Shown here: one piece after another, positions 53,973-62,840 of the stretch
Position numbering within the stretch: the first letter of the stretch is position 1
Layout of the letters: each line of letters starts with the position of its first letter
Assembly (NCBI GenBank): GCA_958295805.1
Contig: OY282373.1
Location: 1,459,001-1,523,000, forward strand
Direction: 5' to 3'
Length of the DNA: 64,000 nucleotides
From: an uncultured Nitrospirales bacterium
GTDB lineage: Bacteria > Nitrospirota > Nitrospiria > Nitrospirales > UBA8639
The notes under the pieces: generated by a model
The model's input: the letters and a program-made list of their open reading frames with translations, nothing else
The model's database searches: none
Told to the model about the DNA's origin: nothing
Translations under genes and position numbers: made by a program

Positions 53973-54595
53973 AGTAGCGTCTCCTCCAACCGCAGCTCCT
54001 CGATATCCAAGTTACCGACTATGAGTCGTTCGAGAAGCCGGCCCAGCCCCGAATCAACGTCTTCGAGCTGCGACGGCAACTCCGGTCGAGACAGCGGAAA
54101 CACACCTCGTTTCAGCAAAACCGCCCTGGCAACGTGGCTCGCCGCGAACAGAAGTTCCTCTGATGCGGCATCTACGTCTCCCGTGTCTAGCAGGGCTGAC
54201 GCCATGCGTACACGGTTCATCGCGTGCTTGACCTTAGGTCGCCAATCCGGCCAGTGAGGATTCTCCGCCTCGGCGGCGGCTTGCTCGGCCCACCAGCCGT
54301 CAGGGTCCCGCAGGGGAACCCCGAAGCGTAGGGCCCAGCCGGGGTAATCATCGCCTTCTCCCAGCCGCATGAGGAACGTGGCACGACTATCCTGCTGCAG
54401 ATGTATATCGCCTGGACGCTTGAGTCGAATCCGCTGCCCGTCTTCGTGTAGAACAAGCACGTCAACATCGCTATGCGAGTTCATCGCCCCGCGAGCCACG
54501 GACCCAACGAGAACCACAGTCACTTCGGCATCTAGCCCGGCTTGCGTCAACGCGTCCAGCACCGGCTCCGCTCCCGTTTTCATTGTCTCGTTCAT
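53948..54595 (-). CDS. MNT-type nucleotidyltransferase (antitoxin-like partner of HEPN)
   Basis: 215 residues. VTVVLVGSVARGAMNSHSDVDVLVLH has the intact Pol-beta nucleotidyltransferase motif (G31-S32 and Asp43, Asp45). The C-terminal half is a helical bundle (MASALLDTGDVDAASEELLFAASHVARAVLLKRG) resembling HEPN-like domains. Its ATG overlaps the stop of the HEPN gene by 4 bases (ATGA). In characterised MntA/HepT systems the nucleotidyltransferase AMPylates and silences the HEPN RNase; applying that here is inference. The N-terminal motif is complete, unlike the related protein at 47155. Confidence 0.82.
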   Translation of the reverse strand: MNETMKTGAEPVLDALTQAGLDAEVTVVLVGSVARGAMNSHSDVDVLVLHEDGQRIRLKRPGDIHLQQDSRATFLMRLGEGDDYPGWALRFGVPLRDPDGWWAEQAAAEAENPHWPDWRPKVKHAMNRVRMASALLDTGDVDAASEELLFAASHVARAVLLKRGVFPLSRPELPSQLEDVDSGLGRLLERLIVGNLDIEELRLEETLLDRQLAGL

Positions 54596-54984
54596 TGCGA
54601 AGAGGCTATGCGCGAGTTGACCTCGTCTATGAACTTCTCGAGTTCAATCGCCAATTCTCCTAGATCTCTCGCCAATAGATCGGAGGCAGGTTCGCCATAC
54701 GCGACATCCTTCCTCAGGTTGTTTAGCTCTTCCAACTCATCTCCAATGTCTCGTGAAACTAGCCCTTCGGCATGAAATTTCCGAGCCAGATCAGCCTTTG
54801 CGCGGTGGTTGCGAGTCCAACTATACCCGTACAGTTCTGCAAGAGCCGTCACACAGTTCTCGTAAGCATAGAAGGCCCACATCACCGCTTGTTCGTGATC
54901 CGGTGGCTCCCGAGAAGCAGCCTGTACCTTCTCCATCTGCCGTTTTGCACGATCAATGCCGTCTATGGCTTTGTTGATGTTCAT
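54592..54984 (-). CDS. HEPN domain protein (toxin-like partner of MNT)
   Basis: 130 residues, all helical. AVMWAFYAYENCVTALAELYG and LEELNNLRKDVAYGEP are the two HEPN core helices; R91 and Y96 fall where many HEPN RNases have R-x4-6-H. The His is replaced by Tyr here, as in the substrate-binding HEPN subgroup, so RNase activity is uncertain. Gene order (HEPN first, MNT second, ATGA overlap) is typical of HEPN-MNT modules. Confidence 0.8.
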   Translation of the reverse strand: MNINKAIDGIDRAKRQMEKVQAASREPPDHEQAVMWAFYAYENCVTALAELYGYSWTRNHRAKADLARKFHAEGLVSRDIGDELEELNNLRKDVAYGEPASDLLARDLGELAIELEKFIDEVNSRIASSQ

Positions 54985-55618
54985 TACCTTATTCCACGCT
55001 CCGACTCACCCTTTAACCCAGCGTCCGCCATCTCTTTCAATATCGCCTTTCCGTTACTCTTCCACTACCCATGCAAGATGGTGACGTCCGTGCCCATCAA
55101 GAAGTGCCGAACGCCCATGTTCAGTTGTATTCGTCAGGCAGGAACCGCACGTGAATTTTGACGGATTTCGTCATGAACACACCCTACCACGCATACCGGA
55201 GAGTATCAAACCAACGCCGACGTGGACGACACCGGCCGGCGAGACCAAGTGGGGCTTCAAAGTGAAAGTCATCTTGAGCGAAGTGCCTAGAAGGGAAGGC
55301 TCTCAGGGTACAGTCTGAGACTGAGTCGTTGGAGATTCTTCCCTTCGAGGCTCAGGGCAAGCTCAGAATGACAGAGCGGCTTGGCGAAAGATGACAGAGA
55401 AAGGCTTTTCTGCAAAGGTCTCTACGAAAGGGAGGGACTTTTTCTCCTCTTTATCCGGCATGGCCTGTCAAGGGATTTGTCCGTACCCTCCATTTTTATT
55501 GGTAATTATTTTCTTCAGGCATCTGGAAACGGTGGAAACGGAGGCGGTCCTTCCCGTATGATGGGCAGTCTGTACTTTCCTACGTGTAGACGCTCACCGG
55601 AAGAATACGGAATCGGTT
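54985..55618. other. Intergenic region with dispersed repeats, no gene supported
   Basis: A 634-bp stretch. A small hairpin GACGGATTTCGTC lies near 55158. Two copies of the TTCGAGG/CTCAGG-type repeat occupy 55265-55375 in opposite directions. A GCAAAGGTCTC motif lies near 55412. Short ORFs here have no credible start or family resemblance. Confidence 0.5.
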
Positions 55619-56518
55619 GTGAAACAAGCTGAAAAGAACGTTGAGGTACGCCCGTCTATGGCGGATCGGGCCGACCCTCACGCTTTGTATGAAAAAAGCG
55701 TACAGAGCTCTGAGCATGACTTTTCTTTTTTGACCGAGTACGTTGAGAACGCTACCGGACGACCCCTTCGCGTGTTGCGTGAAGACTTCTGTGGGACTGC
55801 GGCGTTGTCCGCGTATTTTGTGACGCAGCATTCGGACAATCGGGCCATCGGGGTTGATCTGGATTGGCCGACCCTGAATTGGGGCGTGAAACACAACGTC
55901 TCGGGCCTGACCCTCAATCAGCAGCAACGAATCAACCTGATCCACGGCAACGTTCTGGACGGCCACTCGTCGGAAGCGCAACTCACCGTGGCCATGAATT
56001 TCAGCTACATGGTGTTCAAAACCCGTTCCACGTTGCTGTGCTATTTCAAGAGAGCCAAGGCCTCTCTCGTGCCCGGCGGATTGTTCATCATGGATAGTTG
56101 GGGCGGCAGTGAAAGCCAGGTTTTGCAGGAAGAATCCCGGGAAATCGAGAATCCCGATGATGACGGGATCGGTGATTTTGTCTTTATCTGGGATCAGGAC
56201 GCCTTTGATCCGATCACGTACCATTGCACCGCCAGGATTCATTTTGCCTTTCAGGACGACAGCGAACTGCGCAACGCCTTTGTCTATGACTGGCGAATGT
56301 GGACTATCCCGGAAGTTACGGAATTATTGCAGGAAGCAGGATTCCAGGACGTCCACGTGCTCTGGGAAGGGACGGACCCTGACACCAACGAGGGCACCGG
56401 CACGTACCACCGCGCCAGGAAAGGCGATGCTGACTTGGCCTGGATCGCGTATATTGTCGGCGTCAATCCGGGTAAGGGTTCAGTTTCCAAACGGGCATTG
56501 AAGGGAAATCGGAAGTGA
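55619..56518 (+). CDS. Class I SAM-dependent methyltransferase
   Basis: 299 residues from GTG 55619; ATG at 55658 is an alternative with GAGGT upstream. Seen are LREDFCGTAALSAYFVTQ (motif I in a variant form), AIGVDLDWPTLNWG (acidic end of strand 2), INLIHGNVLD, TVAMNFSYMVFKTRSTLLCYFKRAKASLVPGGLFIMDSWGG and a C-terminal HFAFQDDSELRNAFVYDWRMWTIPEVTELLQEAGF. The acceptor substrate is unknown. The stop overlaps the next gene's GTG (GTGA), so the two are translationally coupled. Confidence 0.85.
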   Translation: MKQAEKNVEVRPSMADRADPHALYEKSVQSSEHDFSFLTEYVENATGRPLRVLREDFCGTAALSAYFVTQHSDNRAIGVDLDWPTLNWGVKHNVSGLTLNQQQRINLIHGNVLDGHSSEAQLTVAMNFSYMVFKTRSTLLCYFKRAKASLVPGGLFIMDSWGGSESQVLQEESREIENPDDDGIGDFVFIWDQDAFDPITYHCTARIHFAFQDDSELRNAFVYDWRMWTIPEVTELLQEAGFQDVHVLWEGTDPDTNEGTGTYHRARKGDADLAWIAYIVGVNPGKGSVSKRALKGNRK

Positions 56519-57078
56519 CGGCTTCTCACGCTCCCAAGTTGTATTTAGCCGGTCCCGAGGTGTTTCGGCCTGACGCGATAGCATACGCGAACATTCAACG
56601 GAACCTGTGCGAGCAATATGGATTTGTCGGTCTCCATCCGATGGACAACAACGTTGACCCGGGCGATCGCTCCATGCAGACCGCCACGCGCATTTATCGG
56701 GCGGACGTGGCTCAGATTAAAGCCTGTGACCTGATCGTTGCGAACTGTAACGCCTTTCGCGGCGTGCCGATAGACGACGGGACCGCGTATGAACTCGGTT
56801 ATGCCAACGCGCTCGGCAAACCCGCCTACGGTTACATTGACCAGTTGCTTCCAGCGATCGAATTCGCGCAAACCCGCTGCGTTTTTACCAGGCAGGAGGA
56901 CGGTCGCCTGATTGACGGGGACGGATATTTGCTGGTTGATGACTTCGGCATCTCCATCAATCTTATGATGCAGTGTGGGATGCTCGATACGGGCGGACGC
57001 CTGGTCGAAGGCGATTTCGAGACGTGCCTGCAAACCGTCCGGCGTGACCTGGATAACGGGCGGCTTCGTCTGTCTTGA
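56515..57078 (+). CDS. Nucleoside 2-deoxyribosyltransferase family protein
   Basis: 187 residues. KLYLAGPEVFRPDA opens the fold; DLIVANCNAFRGVPIDDGTAYELGYANALGKPAYGY carries the family's DD/N...GTA.ELG motif with the catalytic Glu. A C-terminal LVDDFGISINLMMQCGM matches the region that completes the active site of a neighbouring subunit. The enzyme swaps bases between 2'-deoxynucleosides or cleaves modified nucleotides. Coupled to the methyltransferase by a 4-base overlap and followed by purL, which suggests a nucleotide-related role for both. Confidence 0.88.
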   Translation: MTASHAPKLYLAGPEVFRPDAIAYANIQRNLCEQYGFVGLHPMDNNVDPGDRSMQTATRIYRADVAQIKACDLIVANCNAFRGVPIDDGTAYELGYANALGKPAYGYIDQLLPAIEFAQTRCVFTRQEDGRLIDGDGYLLVDDFGISINLMMQCGMLDTGGRLVEGDFETCLQTVRRDLDNGRLRLS

Positions 57079-57192
57079 TCGGAATGCCCGGCACGCCGAT
57101 GCCCGAGTTGCACCCGTAGCAGAGACTTTTGCAAACGTTGAATGACTGCCCCCGACAGTTCGCCGATCAGACACGTGAATCATCGTTTCTGG

Positions 57193-57212
57193 ATTCCCGC
57201 GTGCGCGGGAAT
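57193..57212. repeat. ATTCCCGCG palindrome before purL
   Basis: ATTCCCGCG and CGCGGGAAT are perfectly paired around TG. This is a common form of short intergenic repeat; it lies 95 bp upstream of purL, next to a GAGACTTTTGCAAACG motif (57122-57137). Confidence 0.6.
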
Positions 57213-57306
57213 GACAAGAGAGAAGGCGGGGCTGCTAAGACAGGACGCTTCACTCAACTCAAGTTTCCCCTGACTTTTTTGAAAACGTGCGGGATGTGCC
57301 ACTGAC

Positions 57307-59532
57307 ATGACGCCGGAACTGATTCACCAGCACGGTCTGACGGAAGAAGAATACCGGCAGATTCTTGCCCACTTGGGGCGTGAGCCGAATGTCGTTGAAC
57401 TCGGCGTGTTTTCCGTCATGTGGAGCGAGCATTGTTCCTACAAAAGTTCACGTATTCATTTGAAACGATTTCCCACGGAAGGGGAGCGCGTGGTCCAAGG
57501 TCCGGGAGAAAACGCCGGGGCCGTGGATATCGGCGATGGCCTCGCCGCCGTCTTCAAAATGGAATCCCATAATCACCCGTCGTTTATTGAACCGTTCCAG
57601 GGGGCGGCGACGGGCGTCGGCGGAATCCTGCGGGATATTTTCACGATGGGTGCCCGGCCGATTGCGATTTTGAATTCCCTTCGATTCGGTGAGTTGGACT
57701 TTCCACGGAATCGTCAACTCTTGAAAGGCGTGGTTTCGGGAATTTCCCATTACGGCAACTGTATCGGGGTGCCGACGGTCGGCGGGGAAATTGCTTTTAA
57801 CGACGTGTATGCCAAGAATCCCCTGGTCAACGTCTTTTGTCTCGGAATCGTTCAAACCGATCACCTGCTGCGCGGTGAAGCCAAGGGCGTGGGGAATCCC
57901 GTTCTCTACGTCGGCGCGAAAACCGGTCGGGACGGCATCCACGGCGCCACGATGGCGTCGGATGCGTTTGATGAAACCTCCGAGCAAAAGCGGCCGAACG
58001 TCCAGGTCGGCGACCCCTTTTTAGAAAAATTACTCCTGGAAGCGTGCTTGGAATTTTTGGATCAAGACCTGCTCGCCGGCATTCAGGACATGGGTGCCGC
58101 GGGGTTGACCAGTTCGTCGTGTGAAATGGCGGCACGAGCCGGGACCGGGATTGAACTCGAACTTGCTCACGTCCCGCAGCGAGAGCCCGACATGACGCCT
58201 TATGAACTGATGCTGTCCGAATCCCAGGAACGCATGTTGCTCGTGGCGAAGGCGGGGAAAGAAGCGCAGGTCATGGCGATTTGCCGAAAGTGGGGCATTG
58301 ACGCGGCGGTGATCGGGAAGGTCACGGATGATGGCTTGATTCGCATCAAGGAACGCGGAACCGTGGTCGCGGAAATTTCCGCCAAGGCGTTGGCGGACGA
58401 AAGCCCCAAGTATGACCGTCCGGCCAAGCCGCCTGCCTATCAAGACCTGTTGCAATCCATCACCGTTGAGAATTTGCCCGACGTGAAGAGTGCAGAGGAC
58501 GTTCTGTTTCAACTGTTGGATTCCCCGACGATTGCCGGCAAAACCTGGGTCTATCAGCAATACGATCACATGGTGGGCATCAATACCATCGTGCGTCCGG
58601 GTTCGGATGCCGCGGTTGTGCGCGTCAAGGGCACGCACAAAGCTTTGGCCCTGACCACGGACGGCAATAGCCGGTACTGTCTCCTGAACCCCTACGTGGG
58701 CGGGACGTTGGCCGTGGCCGAAGCCGCTCGAAACGTCGTGTGCTCGGGGGCGCAACCCATCGGCGTGACGGATTGCTTGAATTTCGGCAATCCCGAGCGG
58801 CCTGACGTGATGTGGCAGTTCGTTTTGGCCGTTGAAGGCATTGCCGACGCCTGCCGGGCCTTCAACGTTCCGGTCGTCAGCGGCAACGTGAGCTTGTATA
58901 ACGAAACCAACGGGCTGTCCATTTATCCCACGCCGATTGTGGGCATGGTGGGCCTGATTGAATCGGTGGATCACGTCATGACCCAGTGGTTCAAAACGCC
59001 GGGCGACAGGATTCTCCTTTTTGGAGAAACCAGGGAAGATTTAGGTGGAACCGAATACCTGAAAGTCGTACATTATCGGGAGCAAGGGTCTCCCCCGTGG
59101 CTCAACCTGGAAACCGAAAAAGCCCTGCACGATTGTGTGTTGCGCGTGATTCGGGAAGGATTGGCCCGGTCGGTCCACGATTGTTCGGAGGGCGGATTGG
59201 CGGTCACGCTGGCGGAATGTTGTTTTTTGCCTCAGGAGGCCCAAGGCCAACCACTGGGCGCGACGATTCATCTCCACGCCCATGGGCTTCGGTTGGACGC
59301 CTTGCTGTTCGGCGAGAGCCCCTCACGTGCGGTCGTGTCCGTGTCTCCTGCACGGGTTGAGCAGGTGCTGACCGTTGCCCGAGAGTACGGAGTGCCCGTC
59401 GAAGACGTCGGCGTGGTCGGTGGAGAACGGTTGATCGTTCGCGTTGACGGACACGCGAGGGAGACAATCAACGTCCCGGTCGCCACCTTGTTTGAACGGT
59501 GGAGTCAGAGTTTAGAACGCAAATTGGCATAA
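57307..59532 (+). CDS. purL: Phosphoribosylformylglycinamidine synthase subunit PurL
   Basis: Purine synthesis, fourth step: FGAR plus glutamine-derived ammonia and ATP to FGAM. 741 residues is the small form, which needs separate PurQ (glutaminase) and PurS. Seen are [63 protein letters not shown] and [17 protein letters not shown] in the first half. In the second half are the repeat-fold motifs [40 protein letters not shown] and [15 protein letters not shown]. purQ and purS are not in view. purF follows after 4 bp. Confidence 0.97.
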   Translation: MTPELIHQHGLTEEEYRQILAHLGREPNVVELGVFSVMWSEHCSYKSSRIHLKRFPTEGERVVQGPGENAGAVDIGDGLAAVFKMESHNHPSFIEPFQGAATGVGGILRDIFTMGARPIAILNSLRFGELDFPRNRQLLKGVVSGISHYGNCIGVPTVGGEIAFNDVYAKNPLVNVFCLGIVQTDHLLRGEAKGVGNPVLYVGAKTGRDGIHGATMASDAFDETSEQKRPNVQVGDPFLEKLLLEACLEFLDQDLLAGIQDMGAAGLTSSSCEMAARAGTGIELELAHVPQREPDMTPYELMLSESQERMLLVAKAGKEAQVMAICRKWGIDAAVIGKVTDDGLIRIKERGTVVAEISAKALADESPKYDRPAKPPAYQDLLQSITVENLPDVKSAEDVLFQLLDSPTIAGKTWVYQQYDHMVGINTIVRPGSDAAVVRVKGTHKALALTTDGNSRYCLLNPYVGGTLAVAEAARNVVCSGAQPIGVTDCLNFGNPERPDVMWQFVLAVEGIADACRAFNVPVVSGNVSLYNETNGLSIYPTPIVGMVGLIESVDHVMTQWFKTPGDRILLFGETREDLGGTEYLKVVHYREQGSPPWLNLETEKALHDCVLRVIREGLARSVHDCSEGGLAVTLAECCFLPQEAQGQPLGATIHLHAHGLRLDALLFGESPSRAVVSVSPARVEQVLTVAREYGVPVEDVGVVGGERLIVRVDGHARETINVPVATLFERWSQSLERKLA

Positions 59533-59536
59533 GAAC

Positions 59537-61000
59537 GTGCGGCATCCATCACAAAAAGACAACGATCCTCTTCACCTGATCACTCCCGATACATTTCACG
59601 ATGAATGCGGGGTATTCGGCATGTATGGGCATCGGGAGGCCGCCAACTTCACGTATCTGGGGTTGTACGCGTTGCAGCACCGTGGTCAGGAAAGTTCGGG
59701 CATCGTCTCGTCGGACGGTCAGAATTTTTACGTGGAAAAAGGCATGGGGTTGGTTTCGGATATTTTCACGAAAAAGACCATTCGCTGCCTGCGGGGGAAC
59801 AAAGCCATCGGGCATAATCGCTACTCAACCTCCGGTGACAGCCACTTTCGGAACGTGCAACCGCTCACCGTCAATTTTGCGCTCGGCAACTTGGCCGTGG
59901 CCCACAACGGCAATCTGCTGAATGCCTCGATCCTTCGGAGTGAACTTGAGGCCTACGGCTCGATCTTTCAATCCGATTCCGACACGGAAGTCGTCATTCA
60001 TCTGATGGCCCATTCCAAAGGGGACACGTTGCTCGAACGATTGATCGAGGCGCTGTTCCTGATGCGCGGGGCGTATTCCCTGGTGCTGCTGAGCGATCAT
60101 GACTTGATCGCGGTGCGGGACCCCTATGGGTTCCGCCCCCTGTGTCTCGGCAAATGGAAAGACGCCTGGGTGGTCGCCTCGGAGAGCTGCGCGTTTGACC
60201 TGATAGGGGCCGAATTTATCCGGGCCGTTGAGCCTGGGGAACTCATCGTCTTCAACGACAAGGGGATGACCTCCCATCATCCCTTCGCCGTGCCGGAAAA
60301 GCCCGCACAGTGCGTGTTTGAATACGTCTATTTCTCACGACCGGATTCAAAAATATTCGGCAACCACGTGGTGTATCCCATTCGAAAAGCCTTGGGGCGT
60401 CAGTTGGCCAAAGAGGCGCACGTGCCCGCCGACGTGGTGATTCCCGTTCCGGATTCCGGCGTGCCCGCGGCGTTGGGGTACGCCGAAGGGTCCGGGATTC
60501 CGTTTGAAATCGGATTGACGCGGAACCATTACATCGGCCGGACGTTCATTGAACCCGAACAGTCCATTCGGCATTTCGGCGTCAAGTTGAAATTGAATAC
60601 GGTGCCTGACGTGCTCAAAGGGCAGCGCGTGGTGGTGGTGGATGATTCCATCGTGCGCGGGACGACGAGTCGGAAAATCGTCAAACTCATTCGCAACGCC
60701 GGGGCCCGGGAAATCCACATGCGCATCAGTTCTCCGCCGACGATTGCGCCGTGTTTTTACGGCATTGACACGCCGACTCAAAAGGAACTCATCGGGTCAA
60801 ACCATTCGATCGAGGAAATACGAAAATACGTCACGGCCGATAGTCTGCAATATTTGAGCCTGGAAGGCATGCTCAACGCCGTTCCGGGTTGCAACGACCA
60901 CTACTGTCACGCCTGCTTCACCGAGCAATACCCCATTCCATTCACCAAAGCCGAAGAACGGCAACTGGGCCTGTTTGATGGACATTCTGCCAATCGGTAA
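59537..61000 (+). CDS. purF: Amidophosphoribosyltransferase PurF (Fe-S type)
   Basis: First step of purine synthesis: PRPP plus glutamine to phosphoribosylamine. GTG at 59537 gives 487 residues. Twenty-three residues precede Cys24 in DECGVFGMYGHREAANFTYLGLYALQHRGQESSG; they fit a cleaved propeptide with Cys24 as the glutaminase nucleophile. The PRPP site is VVVVDDSIVRGTTSRKIVKLI. Cysteines at AQCVFEYVYFSRPDS, IAPCFYGIDTP and NDHYCHACFTEQYP occupy the places of the [4Fe-4S] ligands in the Bacillus-type enzyme. Co-transcribed with purL. Confidence 0.97.
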   Translation: MRHPSQKDNDPLHLITPDTFHDECGVFGMYGHREAANFTYLGLYALQHRGQESSGIVSSDGQNFYVEKGMGLVSDIFTKKTIRCLRGNKAIGHNRYSTSGDSHFRNVQPLTVNFALGNLAVAHNGNLLNASILRSELEAYGSIFQSDSDTEVVIHLMAHSKGDTLLERLIEALFLMRGAYSLVLLSDHDLIAVRDPYGFRPLCLGKWKDAWVVASESCAFDLIGAEFIRAVEPGELIVFNDKGMTSHHPFAVPEKPAQCVFEYVYFSRPDSKIFGNHVVYPIRKALGRQLAKEAHVPADVVIPVPDSGVPAALGYAEGSGIPFEIGLTRNHYIGRTFIEPEQSIRHFGVKLKLNTVPDVLKGQRVVVVDDSIVRGTTSRKIVKLIRNAGAREIHMRISSPPTIAPCFYGIDTPTQKELIGSNHSIEEIRKYVTADSLQYLSLEGMLNAVPGCNDHYCHACFTEQYPIPFTKAEERQLGLFDGHSANR

Positions 61001-61255
61001 TCGTTACGCCGGACGTTTCAGACTACGTGAGGAAGCCGGTTGGCCGTCGGCAATGCCCGGACGTTGAGGAAAGACGTCAGGGTCAACGCCAAGTTCTGCA
61101 GACCGTGCATTCACAAACGACCGATGTCAAAGAAAAGCCGAATTCAAGTCGGAACGAGCCATGAAACAGAGGATCATGAAAGGATACGTGAACAACAAAG
61201 CCCCGATTCTCAATATTCCTCCACCGGAATCATCTCCCTCTCCCGCCTGATTCTG

Positions 61256-61282
61256 CCCTCTCCCCTGGAAGGAGAGGGCTAG
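61256..61282. repeat. Palindromic element ending in the CTAG target site
   Basis: CCCTCTCCCCTGG / AAGGAGAGGG palindrome followed by CTAG. The IS begins directly after it. Before insertion it stood just behind the molybdoenzyme gene. Confidence 0.6.
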
Positions 61283-62840
61283 GAGTCTGCGCCGCAGAAA
61301 GATAGTTCAAGACACGCAAGCGGATGGACTGGCCGGATTCGATACGAGGATGGGCAGGAGCACCTGGGCACCGGGGTGCGCAATGGCGCACGGGCACTCA
61401 AGAGGGTCCGAGGCGTCCGGCAAGACGCCCGATGTGAGTGATTCTGCCATGTCTCACTGGCGAGCAGGCGCCCTTACACTGCCAGAAGCGGTTGCAGGCG
61501 CTTGATGTTCAGCACCAGCCACACCAAGTCCCATTCCCCTCGCGCCTTGTTCAGGCTCCGCACGCTGAATCGCCGGAATCCAAGGACTTCCTTGATCCAA
61601 CCATTGGGCGCTTCGGACAGCCATTTGCGTTGCGCGTACCGCCCCGCCCCGCTGGCGTTGCCAGCTTCTCGACCCTCCGGTGCGTCGCCGGGGGCGTCTC
61701 GGCATCCTTGTCCGTCACCTTCTTCCCCTCGCGCCCAGGCGCCACATACCCGTCGATGCCCCGCGCTTCAAGCTCCAACAAGTCGCGCTCGTTGCCGCCC
61801 CCGGCATCGGCGAGCACCCGCTCAGGCTGCGCGTCGAACCGGTCCTTGACCGCATCAAGCAGCCCCACCATCACGCCCTAGTCGCTCGCGTTCGAGGTCA
61901 ACTCCGTCGCGACAAGCAACGGAGGCTCGCCATCAACGGCCACCTGCGCGTTGTCGCATGGCTGGAACCCCGCGGCGCTGGTCTTCATGATGGAACGGTC
62001 CGGGTCGGTGAAGGTGCTCTGCGCCTTGTCTTCGGGTTCCCCGTAAGCGCGCTTGTACGGCTGCCCGCCCTTGGGCTTGCGCTCCCACTCCGGTCGGCGC
62101 CCGCGCGCGTCGTCCGCCTCGCGTTGCGCCGCCTTCAACCGCTCCCCCGCTTTCGCGGGGGCCGGCTCTTCGCCGCAACAATCGCCGCCAACCGGTCCTC
62201 GCGACGGCGCAACTCCTCGGGTAACTCATCGCCACGCAACGACTCGCCACAGCGCGCGTCTTCCTCCGCCTCGGTGTCGCGAGCCGTGGGCAGCAGCGCT
62301 TCGATTCCCCCCTCCAGCCGGCGCTTCTCCTCACCCATCCGCCCGTCGCTCATCGCCTTGCGCTTGCTCGCGTTCGCCCGCACCTTCGTCCCGTCTCTCG
62401 ACAGCTTCCCGAAACTTGCCAGTCCCATCTCGCGCGCCACACGCACCACCTTCACGAACATCCCCTTGAAGCTGTGACTCGGAAAGTTCCCCACCCCCAA
62501 CACCTGAAACGCCACGTCCTCCTCCAGCTTCCTCGCGGTCCCCTGCGACGAAAATACCCCCGTCGCATACCCGTAGAGCAGCACCTTGACCATCATCCGA
62601 GGCTCATACGGGGCGTTGCGACGCCCGTCGCCTTCATACGGCGCGTAAAACGCCGTCAAGTCCAGACCGTCCACCAAGTCGCTGACGTGATGCGCCAAGT
62701 GCCCTTCCGCCAGCCAATCGCGCACATTCGGCGCCAGCAGCAGCTGGTCCGGCTCATAGGGGCGAAATGTCGTCGGCATCGGACTCTCTCCCGCGGCTCC
62801 TGTCCGCCTATTGTCGCATCGTTTTCTACGGCGCAGACTC
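61283..62840 (-). mobile_element. IS1182-like insertion sequence, decayed
   Basis: The ends GAGTCTGCGCCGCAGAAA (61283-61300) and TTTCTACGGCGCAGACTC (62823-62840) are inverted repeats with one mismatch over 18 bases. CTAG stands on both sides (61279-61282 and 62841-62844), fitting a 4-bp target duplication of a palindromic site. The element is about 1.56 kb with one transposase frame, now broken. Intact terminal repeats suggest it could still be moved by a complete copy elsewhere. Confidence 0.82.
61474..62779 (-). pseudogene. IS1182 family transposase, frameshifted and with an internal stop
   Basis: The N-terminal part (from ATG 62779) is typical: FRPYEPDQLLLAPNVRDWL, YEPRMMVKVLLYGYATGVFSS and SRDGTKVRANASKRKAM, the first DDE Asp region. 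The frame breaks near 62150, at a run of C by AKSRPP, and continues as AGERLKAAQREADDARG... to 61881. There a TAG replaces the expected Gln between NASD and GVMVGLLDAVKD. A second shift near 61680 leads to RYAQRKWLSEAPNGWIKEVLGFRRFS, which holds the last catalytic Glu region, and the end LQPLLAV with TAA at 61474. All three minus-strand frames are used, so no active enzyme can be made. Confidence 0.88.

Noticed and set aside
61551-62477. Plus-strand ORFs across the IS element
   Set aside because: They are shadows of the broken transposase on the minus strand, which is the strand with clear IS1182 similarity.
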